From Bacteroidota bacterium (lineage in GTDB: Bacteria > Bacteroidota > Bacteroidia > Cytophagales > Cyclobacteriaceae), in contig JAEYWY010000030.1 of assembly GCA_023428695.1 (NCBI GenBank), positions 124,001-188,000 on the forward strand: a stretch of 64,000 nt of DNA, in the 5' to 3' direction. Each line of letters starts with the position of its first letter. Position 1 is the stretch's first letter. The notes below the pieces were generated by a model that was given only the letters and a program-made list of their open reading frames with translations, was not told the origin of the DNA and did no database searches. A program made the translations under genes and the position numbers. This document shows positions 8,519 to 16,381 of the stretch, piece after piece.

Positions 8519-11203
8519 TTAATACCCCAACACGGTTCCGAGCCACTTTTCAATCTCTGGCACACTCAGATTTTTTCTAACCGCATAGTCAGCGATCTGA
8601 TCGCGATTGATCTTACCCAATCCGAAATACCGCGATGAAGGGTGCGAAAAATAGAATCCACTTACGGCCGCCGCCGGATACATTGCAAAAGACTCGGTCA
8701 ATGAAATTCCAATCCGCGATGGTTCAAGCAACCGGAACAATGTTTCTTTTTCTGTATGATCCGGGCATGCAGGATATCCCGGGGCGGGCCGGATTCCGAT
8801 ATATTTCTCAGCAATAAGCGATTCGTTGTCCAACGATTCTGTCGGCGCGTAGCCCCAGAGTTCCTTACGTACTTTCTCGTGTAACAGTTCGGCGAATGCT
8901 TCGGCAAGCCTGTCAGCCAGTGCTTTTGTCATTATTTCTGAATAGTCGTCGTGCGACTTACGATGTTTTTCAATAATCGCTTCGAGTCCGATACCAGCGG
9001 TGACTGCAAACAATCCCATGTAGTCGACACCTTTCTTCGGCGACACAAAGTCCGAGAGGCAGTAGTTTGGCAAGTTCTGGGCTTTCTTATTCTGCTGCCT
9101 CAGAAAATGGAACGTCGTGAGTTCGGTCTGATATGTTTCATCTGTGAATAGAACAACATCGTCACCGATATTGACTGCCGGATAAAATCCAACAACACCG
9201 TTTGCCTGTAGACTTTTATTTTTGATGATTTCATCCAGCATACGGTTCGCATCCTCGAATAAACGTTTTGCTTCAATACCCACGACTTCGTCTTTGAATA
9301 TGCCGGGGTAACGTCCGGCGAGCATCCATGTCTGAAAGAAAGGTGTCCAGTCAATATAGTTTCTGATTTCTTCCAACGGATAGCTGACATAGTCACGCCG
9401 GCCAGTGAACGAAGGTTTCGTCAATGACGTTTCATCCCAATTAATGGCAACGTGGTTAGCACGGGCTTCGTCAAGAGTAACAAAATTCTTTGTCTGCTTT
9501 TTTCCTTCATGGTCCGCTCTCAGTTTCTGGTACTCTGCCTTTACCCGCTGATGAATGCCTGCACGGGTTTCGTCGTTGATCAACTCACTGGCTACCGGTA
9601 CCGAGCGTGATGCGTCCAGGACGTGAACAACGGGACCGTCATAAACCGGATCGATTTTTACCGCCGTATGGATTTTCGAAGTCGTCGCGCCGCCGATGAG
9701 CAGTGGCGTAGTCATTTTTTCACGCTGCATCTCTTTTGCAACATGCACCATTTCATCCAGCGACGGGGTAATCAAACCGCTGAGTCCTATAACATCAACG
9801 CCTTCGCGCTTTGCCGCCTCAATGATCTTGTCGGACGGAACCATCACGCCAAGGTCGACGACGTCGTAGTTATTGCATGCGAGCACGACGCCAACAATGT
9901 TCTTCCCGATGTCATGAACATCCCCTTTCACTGTAGCCAGCAGGATGCGCGGTTGTTTTTCGTTGGCGATGGCGCCACCTTCGGCCTTGCGCGCGTCACG
10001 TTCCTGAATAAGGAACGGCTCAAGATACGCTACAGACTTTTTCATGACGCGCGCGCTCTTGACTACCTGTGGAAGAAACATTTTTCCCGCTCCGAAAAGG
10101 TCGCCAACGACGTTCATTCCCGCCATCAGGGGACCTTCGATTACGTGGAGAGGTCGTCCGTACTTCTGACGGGCTTCTTCGGTGTCCTGGTCAATAAAGT
10201 CGATAATTCCCTTCACCAAAGCATGCGTAAGGCGTTCCTCTACGGTTCCTTTCCGCCATGCATCGTCCTGTTCCTTTTTCTTTACCGATCCTTTAAAGTT
10301 TTCGGCAAATTCCAGCAGGCGTTCTGTTGCATCATCACGGCGGTTGAGGAGTACATCCTCAACTTTTTCGAGTAATTCTTTATCCACTTCATCGTACACC
10401 TCAAGCATGGTCGGGTTAACGATGCCCATATCCATGCCGTGTTGAATTGCATGATAAAGGAATGCCGAGTGCATTGCTTCCCTTACCTTTTGATTTCCGC
10501 GGAAGCTGAATGATACATTACTCACACCACCGCTGACATGTGCATGTGGCAGGTTCCCGCGTATCCATTTGGCGGCTCTGAAGAAATCAAGCGCGTAATT
10601 TCTGTGCTCTTCAATTCCTGTGGCAACCGGAAAAATATTCGGATCAAAAATGATATCCTGTGGCTGAAACTTAACCACGTCTACCAGGATGTCGTATGCG
10701 CGTTTGCAAATTGAAATTCTTCGTTCATAGGTATCGGCCTGGCCTTGTTCATCGAAAGCCATGACCACAACGGCGGCGCCATACTTTTTTACGAGTCGCG
10801 CCTGCCGGATAAATTCCTCCTCACCGCCTTTAAGACTTATCGAATTCACGATACCCTTACCCTGAAGGCATTTCAGACCGGCTTCAATTACTTCCCATTT
10901 TGACGAATCTATCATTACCGGAACGCGGGCGATTTCCGGTTCGGACGCCATGAGGTTCAGGAATCTCACCATCGCCGCTTTGGAATCGAGCATACCCTCG
11001 TCCATGTTGACGTCGATCACCTGGGCACCACCGCGAACCTGGTCCAGCGCGACTTCAAGTGCCTGTTCAAATTTGTCTTCCTTGATCAGCTTGAGAAATT
11101 TCGCGGATCCGGTAACGTTCGTGCGTTCTCCGATGTTGACAAAATTCGATTGGGAAGAAATGGTTACGGCCTCAAGACCACTTAACTGCAAGTTTCTACT
11201 CAT
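8519..11203 (-). CDS. metH: Cobalamin-dependent methionine synthase, folate/B12/AdoMet part of a split MetH
   Basis: This 894-residue protein corresponds to the C-terminal three modules of MetH. Residues about 15-275 form the pterin-binding barrel (NIGERTNVTGS, DVNMDEG, DPNIFPVATG). Residues about 320-410 are the cobalamin cap. Residues about 415-550 are the B12-binding Rossmann domain, with DVHDIG at 428-433, so His430 is the cobalt ligand, followed by GLSGLITPS and GGATTS. Residues about 575-894 are the reactivation domain, with the RPAPGYPACPDHTEK AdoMet motif. It lacks the homocysteine module, which is encoded just upstream in a frame overlapping by 8 bases (ATGAGTAG). Both parts appear intact, and the split form is common in Bacteroidota. 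Confidence 0.96.
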   Translation of the reverse strand: MSRNLQLSGLEAVTISSQSNFVNIGERTNVTGSAKFLKLIKEDKFEQALEVALDQVRGGAQVIDVNMDEGMLDSKAAMVRFLNLMASEPEIARVPVMIDSSKWEVIEAGLKCLQGKGIVNSISLKGGEEEFIRQARLVKKYGAAVVVMAFDEQGQADTYERRISICKRAYDILVDVVKFQPQDIIFDPNIFPVATGIEEHRNYALDFFRAAKWIRGNLPHAHVSGGVSNVSFSFRGNQKVREAMHSAFLYHAIQHGMDMGIVNPTMLEVYDEVDKELLEKVEDVLLNRRDDATERLLEFAENFKGSVKKKEQDDAWRKGTVEERLTHALVKGIIDFIDQDTEEARQKYGRPLHVIEGPLMAGMNVVGDLFGAGKMFLPQVVKSARVMKKSVAYLEPFLIQERDARKAEGGAIANEKQPRILLATVKGDVHDIGKNIVGVVLACNNYDVVDLGVMVPSDKIIEAAKREGVDVIGLSGLITPSLDEMVHVAKEMQREKMTTPLLIGGATTSKIHTAVKIDPVYDGPVVHVLDASRSVPVASELINDETRAGIHQRVKAEYQKLRADHEGKKQTKNFVTLDEARANHVAINWDETSLTKPSFTGRRDYVSYPLEEIRNYIDWTPFFQTWMLAGRYPGIFKDEVVGIEAKRLFEDANRMLDEIIKNKSLQANGVVGFYPAVNIGDDVVLFTDETYQTELTTFHFLRQQNKKAQNLPNYCLSDFVSPKKGVDYMGLFAVTAGIGLEAIIEKHRKSHDDYSEIMTKALADRLAEAFAELLHEKVRKELWGYAPTESLDNESLIAEKYIGIRPAPGYPACPDHTEKETLFRLLEPSRIGISLTESFAMYPAAAVSGFYFSHPSSRYFGLGKINRDQIADYAVRKNLSVPEIEKWLGTVLGY

Positions 11204-12197
11204 GAGCTACACCTACCTCTCTCGGTTTATATTTTTTTGCAAGTGATGCGATAAGTCTGATGTGTTCAGGCGTTGTACCACAACACCCGCCTATGATGTT
11301 GACAAGACCTTCCTTAAGATATTCTTCTACAAGCGCCGCCATTTCTTCGGGCGTCTGATCGTAGTGTCCGAACTCATTTGGAAGACCGGCATTGGGATAT
11401 GCGCTGACGAAAAATGGAGCTTGTTCATTCAACACCTGCAAATACGGGCGCAGCATATCTGCTCCGAGTGCACAGTTGAGACCTATGCTCAGCAACGGCA
11501 CATGACTTACGGAAACAAGGAAGGCCTCCGTTGTCTGACCGGAAAGAGTCCGGCCACTGGCATCGGTGATCGTACCGCTTATCATTACCGGCCACGTTCT
11601 TCCGCGTTCTTCGAAAATCTCCTGAATTGCGAACAGTGCAGCCTTTGTATTAAGGGTGTCAGTGATTGTTTCGAGCAGAAGGATGTCGACGCCACCGTCA
11701 AGGAGCGCTTCAGCCTGTTGTTTAAAGGCGGCAGCAAGTTCATCAAAGGTGATGGCGCGAAAACCGGGGTTGTTCACGTCAGGCGACAGCGATGCCACTT
11801 TGTTTGTGGGGCCCATTGCACCGGCGACGAACCTGGGTTTTGATGGATCTTTTTTCGTTATTTCATCAGCCACCTTTCGCGCTATCTTCGCTGACTCGAA
11901 GTTGAGGTCATAGACGGCATCTTCCAGGTGGTAGTCCGCCTGGGCGATTGTTGTACCACTGAATGTATTCGTCTCGATTATATCAGCACCAGCCAGCAGA
12001 TACTCACGATGGATTTGTTCAATGATGTCAGGTCTTGTAATTGACAACAGGTCGTTGTTGCCTTTCAGTGAGTGAGGATGATCCTTGAAACGCTCACCAC
12101 GAAAATCGTTTTCATCCAGCTTGTGTCGCTGAATCATCGTTCCCATGGCACCATCGAGCACCAGAATCCTTTCCCTGAGAATTTCGTGAATTTCCAT
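11196..12197 (-). CDS. metH: Homocysteine S-methyltransferase module of split MetH
   Basis: A 333-residue protein equal to the first module of MetH, which binds and activates homocysteine through zinc. LDGAMGTMIQ opens the barrel. The three zinc-binding cysteines are present: Cys242 in GLNCALG and Cys305-Cys306 in GGCCGTTPEHI, close to E. coli numbering (247, 310, 311). ETNTFSGTT and GPTNKVASLSPD are further family motifs. It is the first gene of the operon, starting 24 bases after the end of the SAM-I riboswitch. The 8-base overlap with the next gene suggests translational coupling, which would keep the two halves equimolar. Confidence 0.94.
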   Translation of the reverse strand: MEIHEILRERILVLDGAMGTMIQRHKLDENDFRGERFKDHPHSLKGNNDLLSITRPDIIEQIHREYLLAGADIIETNTFSGTTIAQADYHLEDAVYDLNFESAKIARKVADEITKKDPSKPRFVAGAMGPTNKVASLSPDVNNPGFRAITFDELAAAFKQQAEALLDGGVDILLLETITDTLNTKAALFAIQEIFEERGRTWPVMISGTITDASGRTLSGQTTEAFLVSVSHVPLLSIGLNCALGADMLRPYLQVLNEQAPFFVSAYPNAGLPNEFGHYDQTPEEMAALVEEYLKEGLVNIIGGCCGTTPEHIRLIASLAKKYKPREVGVAHE

Positions 12198-12220
12198 TTG
12201 CCCTTCCGTTGTTTGTTTTC

Positions 12221-12360
12221 CTTATCCAGAAGAGCCCCTACTGTGGTGGGTTGCCTATCTTCTTCCGCCGGAGCGGATGGGATTTAGCACAACATCCCGG
12301 TGTGACGGGATAGGATGCTAAGACGTCTTCGGGCCCAGTCCCTCGGTCTTTCTGGATAAG
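12221..12360 (-). promoter_or_regulatory. SAM-I (S-box) riboswitch upstream of metH
   Basis: On the minus strand the element begins CTTATCCAGA and ends TCTGGATAAG, a perfect 10-bp P1 stem. Inside are the SAM-I hallmarks: an AAGAC/GTCTT P2a helix, GAGGGACTGGGCCC (kink-turn and P2b with pseudoknot loop), a P3 hairpin ATCCCG/CGGGAT, GTGCTAAAT at J3/4, and a P4 hairpin CCGC-TCCG-GCGG. Two oddities are GCATCC where GCAACC is usual at J2/3, and about 25 extra bases with a possible small helix between P4 and the 3' strand of P1. SAM binding should lower expression of the metH-metF operon. The 24 bases to the ATG hold GGAAGGG, so translational control is plausible. The other 210 bases of this intergenic region (12361-12570) must hold the operon promoter and that of the plus-strand phosphatase, but no clear consensus was seen. 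Confidence 0.93.
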
Positions 12361-12570
12361 CGCAACAAAGAAAAACAATTAGCCGCAAAGAAAAAAATTT
12401 ACACACAGAGATTCACACCGATCATGCCGCGCTGTTGTTACACTTCAAGCGTTTGCACGACGTGATAAAGCAATCATCCACACCAGCGAAACGTTTACCG
12501 CCTGTGGCGACCTTACACCGCACGACTCCAAATTAACATCGAAATCTTCAATAAAAGAGTTATTCCTTGT

Positions 12571-13503
12571 ATGTTTGACACGGAAACGCCATCGATTTTG
12601 AAATTTGCTGCCATCGACATAGGTTCCAACGCGATTCGCTTTCAAGTCTCAACTGTTCTGCCAACTCAGGAGGATAGACCTTTATTCAAGAAGCTCGAAT
12701 ACATCCGCTTTCCCCTGCGACTGGGTCATGATGTTTTCTCGACGGGCCGGATCAGTGAACGCAGCAAGGAGCGATTCAAAAAACTCATGACGGCCTACAA
12801 GCTTCTGCTTGAGTTATATGAGATCGACGATTACATGTTCTGCGCAACGTCGGCGATGCGCGAATCGGATAACGGCCCCGCACTTGCCAGGGAAATTCAG
12901 GAGGAACTTGGTATTACGATAAACATCATCGACGGGCATCGCGAAGCCGAAATGATCAACAAGGCAATCAACTCCTACCTTACTGATCAAACGTATATCC
13001 ACATCGATGTTGGCGGTGGTAGTACCGAGCTGAACATCTATGTCCATGGCAAAAAGATCAAGACGCGCTCCTTCAAGATTGGGTCGGTACGCGTATTGGA
13101 ACGTCACGATTCTCCGTTGATGTGGCAGGACATGGAAAACTGGATCAAGGAAAACGTGAAGAAGGAATACGGCCGGATCACTGCGGTGGGTACCGGCGGA
13201 AACATCAGCAAGATTTTTGAACTCGCGCAACGCAAACCCGGCACAACGTTGTCGCTGCAAAAGATTCTTGAACTCCGCGACATGGTATCATCCTATTCCA
13301 TTGAGGAGAGAATCTATAAGCTCCAGATGAACCCCGACCGCGCCGACGTTATTATTCCGGCTACTGATATTTACACCAAAGTGATGGAGTGGAGTCACGC
13401 CAACCGCATTCTTGTTCCGGAGGTCGGCCTGAAGGATGGTATAATGCTTGAACTTTACGAGAAGTCGATGCTGCAAAAGAAAATCGAGTTTCCTATCGCT
13501 TAA
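12571..13503 (+). CDS. Ppx/GppA phosphatase family protein
   Basis: A 310-residue member of the exopolyphosphatase/guanosine pentaphosphatase group in the ASKHA fold. The motifs FAAIDIGSNAIRF (residues 11-23), CATSAMRES, IDVGGGSTEL (phosphate-binding loop) and AVGTGGN are clear. At about 300 residues it is the short form without the C-terminal HD domain, usual in Bacteroidota. It hydrolyses polyphosphate from the chain end and/or converts pppGpp to ppGpp; sequence alone cannot decide. It is divergent from the metH operon. The polyphosphate kinase gene lies 19 kb away in the same window. Its last 11 bases overlap, tail to tail, the barrel protein gene. Confidence 0.9.
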   Translation: MFDTETPSILKFAAIDIGSNAIRFQVSTVLPTQEDRPLFKKLEYIRFPLRLGHDVFSTGRISERSKERFKKLMTAYKLLLELYEIDDYMFCATSAMRESDNGPALAREIQEELGITINIIDGHREAEMINKAINSYLTDQTYIHIDVGGGSTELNIYVHGKKIKTRSFKIGSVRVLERHDSPLMWQDMENWIKENVKKEYGRITAVGTGGNISKIFELAQRKPGTTLSLQKILELRDMVSSYSIEERIYKLQMNPDRADVIIPATDIYTKVMEWSHANRILVPEVGLKDGIMLELYEKSMLQKKIEFPIA

Positions 13504-14323
13504 GCTTCTTCTTGATTGTACTCTTGCCTTTTCTTTTTTCTTTGACGTCAATGTCAATAGTATAGGCGACGCTTAGGGATACCATTTTCATGTTCGTCCT
13601 CATGGTATCCTGCATACTTCCGGGTCCCCAGATGAAGCGTTCCATAAACGCGCTGTTTTCTTTGCCGAGGAATGTGTGACCTGAAGTGAATCTGATTTCT
13701 GTTGTGATGAACCTGTTGTTCCTGAGCGGGGCTCTCAACCCGGCGCCAATGTTCAGCGAAAAAAGCCACCGATTTACATCCTGAAGCTTTAGGAGATACC
13801 CACTGTTTCCCCCCTCTTCATCACTCTCAAACGCGACGTCGTATCTGTACTTCGGACCATCGGTAACCGTTATAAAACCGTTGGAGTTGATCCAGTAGCT
13901 GATCTCCGGTCCGAGCGCGACAAATCCCTTCGCGGGCGTATCCTTTTTCAGCATAAACTCAAAATTCCGCCTTAGCAACATTCCCATGTCAACGGTTCGC
14001 ATGGTCAGGTTGTTCCGCCACTCCGGGTTATCGTTGAATGTAAGAATTCTGCCACTCTGTGAAACTCCACCCTCCAACATAAGATCGTATTTATCTTTTA
14101 AGGGAAACCCGATCAGTATTGCGGCGCCAAAACCCGGCTTCATCCGACTACCGAAGGTATCTTTCGCCTCTTTGTCACCAAAACCTGCCCACGTAAGAGA
14201 ACCTTTTGCCTTTATACCCAAAGTGAACTTCTGCCCATAGGAAGTACCTGCTGTTCCAACGACGAGTAGCAGAGTGAGAAGTCGAATGACAATTGGATAT
14301 GCAAGGTTGTTAAAGGGAATCAT
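13493..14323 (-). CDS. PorT-like outer-membrane beta-barrel protein
   Basis: A 276-residue exported protein. A signal peptide ends at about residue 30 (GTAGTSYGQ). The rest shows alternating hydrophobic and polar strands (KFTLGIKAKGSL, YDLMLEGGVSQSG, FVALGPEISYWI, FSLNIGAGLRAPL, TNMKMVSLSVAYTID) typical of 8-stranded PorT/OmpW-like barrels of Bacteroidota. The C-terminus is an unusual Lys/Arg-rich tail (KEKRKGKSTIKKKLKR), where a barrel usually ends in an aromatic residue. It faces the T9SS surface operon across a 129-base divergent region. Exact role unknown. Confidence 0.72.
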   Translation of the reverse strand: MIPFNNLAYPIVIRLLTLLLVVGTAGTSYGQKFTLGIKAKGSLTWAGFGDKEAKDTFGSRMKPGFGAAILIGFPLKDKYDLMLEGGVSQSGRILTFNDNPEWRNNLTMRTVDMGMLLRRNFEFMLKKDTPAKGFVALGPEISYWINSNGFITVTDGPKYRYDVAFESDEEGGNSGYLLKLQDVNRWLFSLNIGAGLRAPLRNNRFITTEIRFTSGHTFLGKENSAFMERFIWGPGSMQDTMRTNMKMVSLSVAYTIDIDVKEKRKGKSTIKKKLKR

Positions 14324-14452
14324 GTAGGTTAACCTATGAATTGGTCTTAAAAATATTGTAAATTAAGCGCTATTTTTGAACAAACTTTGTCGCAATAATA
14401 CGAAAATCGTTGTTGCGTAATTTTTTAGTAGCGTATAGCCTTAACCTGACGA

Positions 14453-16342
14453 ATGAAGCGTGAACATTTTTTATGGTTGATCCTGCTTATTCCCCTTCAC
14501 GTTTGTGCCCAGGATCAGACCAATTTTACGCAGTTCTACCTCAACCCCTACCTGATCAATCCCTCGTTTGCGGGTATTGACGGCAGGGCAAGTCTTATTG
14601 TCACCTATCGAAGACAATGGGCAACGATAAAAGACGGACCTCAGATTGCCAACGCCACGTTTCATTCGCCGATCAGTCGCCGCGTCAGCCTGGCATTGTC
14701 GGCAACCAACGACAAGAAGGGGCTACTCGACAACTCAGGACTGATGCTCACGTTTGGCTACAATGTTCCCATCGCCCAGCAATCTTCTATCCGGTTTGGT
14801 ATCTCCGGTGGGATTTCCTCAAATTCAGTCGACCTCGAGAAACTAATGGCGCTGGAAGATCCGGCGATCGGTAATTTGCTTGACAACAATCTTTCCATCC
14901 TTGGGAACGCCGGTATTTCATTTCACCTCAACACATTCCACGCGGGCGTGTCGCTGCCTGTGATCTTTGAACCATCGTACTTCAGCTACGATGCATTTAC
15001 GATCACCGAGATAAAGCCTTTTCAGTCCTTAATCTTTCATCTCAGTAACAGGTTCTATTTCAATAACGACAAAAACATCTTCGAACCCTACTTCATTTAT
15101 CGCATGGCCTCGAACCTGCCACAACAGTTCGAGGTGGCGGGGATTCTGCACCTGAATCACGTGATCTGGGTCGGAGGATCGCTGAAACAGGATTACGGTA
15201 TCTCTGCCCTCGGCGGTATCAAACTAAAAAACACACTGGCTATCGGCGCGAGTTATGGATTGAAAACAACAGGAGATAACGAACTCAACAGCCCGACTTA
15301 CGAGATCACACTTGGCCTGCTACTCGGAAAGCAGCGCAAGAAGGAAGTTCCTTACTACAGCTTCGTCGACACCGAGAAAGAAAAGATCAGAAAGAGTACC
15401 GGGAAATCTGCCAGCGAGCTGATTGCTGAAAAGCGAAGACAAGACGAGATCAACAGGAAGAAGCAACAGGAAGAACTCGCGCGCAAGAGACAGGAAGAGG
15501 AAGCAGCGAAGAGAAAGGCGGAAGAAGAAGCACGGAAGCAACAACAGGAGCAGGCGCGTCAGGATGCACTGGCGCGCGAGAACCAGACACGCCAGCAGGC
15601 GGACGCACAACGTGCTGAACAGGAACGCGCTGAGCAGGAACGACTGCAACGTGAGGCAGAAGCACGAAGACAACAGGAGGCGCTCGCGACCCAGCAACGT
15701 GAAGAGGCTATACGCAGACAACGCGAGGAAGAAGCCCGCCGACGCGCGCAGCTCGCAGCGCAGCAGGAAGAAGAACGTCGTCGTCAGCAGCAGCAACAAC
15801 AAACTCAGACAGTCGTCACACAAACACGGCCCGAACCTGAACCGGTGCAGACTGATCCAACATATTCTTCAACCATTCGGGAAGACAGTATCGTGATCAA
15901 ACACAAACCGCGCTTCGGGCATATCGATTCATCACTTGAAATTCTGAAAATTGAAATAACTGAACACAACGAAGAAGACGAACTGGAGCGGCTTGCGCGC
16001 CTGAGACTTCACGCCGCAGATCCGGATGAGCATCACGAGGGCGATGCACATCCGAACGCAGAACGACACGAGTTCGCTAAGCGCGGAACACACCGCCAGG
16101 AACTGGCTGCAGCGGATTATGTAGTAGCCGGTGTGTTCGCCCAAGACCAAAGTGCGAGACAATTTGCCGATGGTCTGAAAAAACTTGGATTCAAAGCCGA
16201 ATACGGTCACTCAACTGAAAAGGGAGTCTGGTACGTTTACCTTCATCAGGCGAGTGATATAAACGCCGCAAGAGCGGAACGCGACAAGTTTAGAAAAATG
16301 AAGATGTTCCGTGATGCGTGGTTACTGACTGTTCATCATTAA
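14453..16342 (+). CDS. PorP/SprF family outer-membrane protein fused to a coiled coil and SPOR-like domain
   Basis: A 629-residue three-part protein. After a signal peptide (residues 1-19, ending HVCAQ), residues about 20-300 form a PorP/SprF barrel: FTQFYLNPYLINPSFAG is the family signature, followed by YRRQWATI and repeated barrel strands. Residues about 310-460 are almost pure Arg/Glu/Gln/Ala heptad-like sequence, a long coiled coil. After a linker, residues about 550-629 (ADYVVAGVFAQDQSARQFAD to DAWLLTVHH) have the pattern of a SPOR peptidoglycan-binding domain. PorP/SprF proteins normally stop at about 300-340 residues, so the extension is unusual. Its neighbour 39 bases downstream is a T9SS type B substrate, which fits the known SprF-SprB pairing. 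Periplasmic anchoring of the barrel is inference. Confidence 0.88.
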   Translation: MKREHFLWLILLIPLHVCAQDQTNFTQFYLNPYLINPSFAGIDGRASLIVTYRRQWATIKDGPQIANATFHSPISRRVSLALSATNDKKGLLDNSGLMLTFGYNVPIAQQSSIRFGISGGISSNSVDLEKLMALEDPAIGNLLDNNLSILGNAGISFHLNTFHAGVSLPVIFEPSYFSYDAFTITEIKPFQSLIFHLSNRFYFNNDKNIFEPYFIYRMASNLPQQFEVAGILHLNHVIWVGGSLKQDYGISALGGIKLKNTLAIGASYGLKTTGDNELNSPTYEITLGLLLGKQRKKEVPYYSFVDTEKEKIRKSTGKSASELIAEKRRQDEINRKKQQEELARKRQEEEAAKRKAEEEARKQQQEQARQDALARENQTRQQADAQRAEQERAEQERLQREAEARRQQEALATQQREEAIRRQREEEARRRAQLAAQQEEERRRQQQQQQTQTVVTQTRPEPEPVQTDPTYSSTIREDSIVIKHKPRFGHIDSSLEILKIEITEHNEEDELERLARLRLHAADPDEHHEGDAHPNAERHEFAKRGTHRQELAAADYVVAGVFAQDQSARQFADGLKKLGFKAEYGHSTEKGVWYVYLHQASDINAARAERDKFRKMKMFRDAWLLTVHH

Positions 16343-16381
16343 GATGAAGACCAGATGAAGATGAAGAAACAATGAAGAAGC

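Noticed and set aside
11196..11203. metH split in two as a possible frameshift or sequencing error
   Set aside because: Both parts have proper start and stop codons with an 8-base ATGAGTAG overlap, domain borders fall at the natural module junction, and split MetH is common in Bacteroidota.
15320..15896. Long Leu-rich or Arg-rich open frames opposite or within the coiled-coil segment
   Set aside because: They are by-products of the purine-rich low-complexity coding sequence of the PorP/SprF fusion, with no signal or start context of their own.
16343..16381. Short ATGAAGA-type direct repeats before the 1069-residue protein
   Set aside because: Only 39 bases of purine-rich sequence; imperfect and too short to call an element. 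Probably just a purine-rich ribosome-binding leader.
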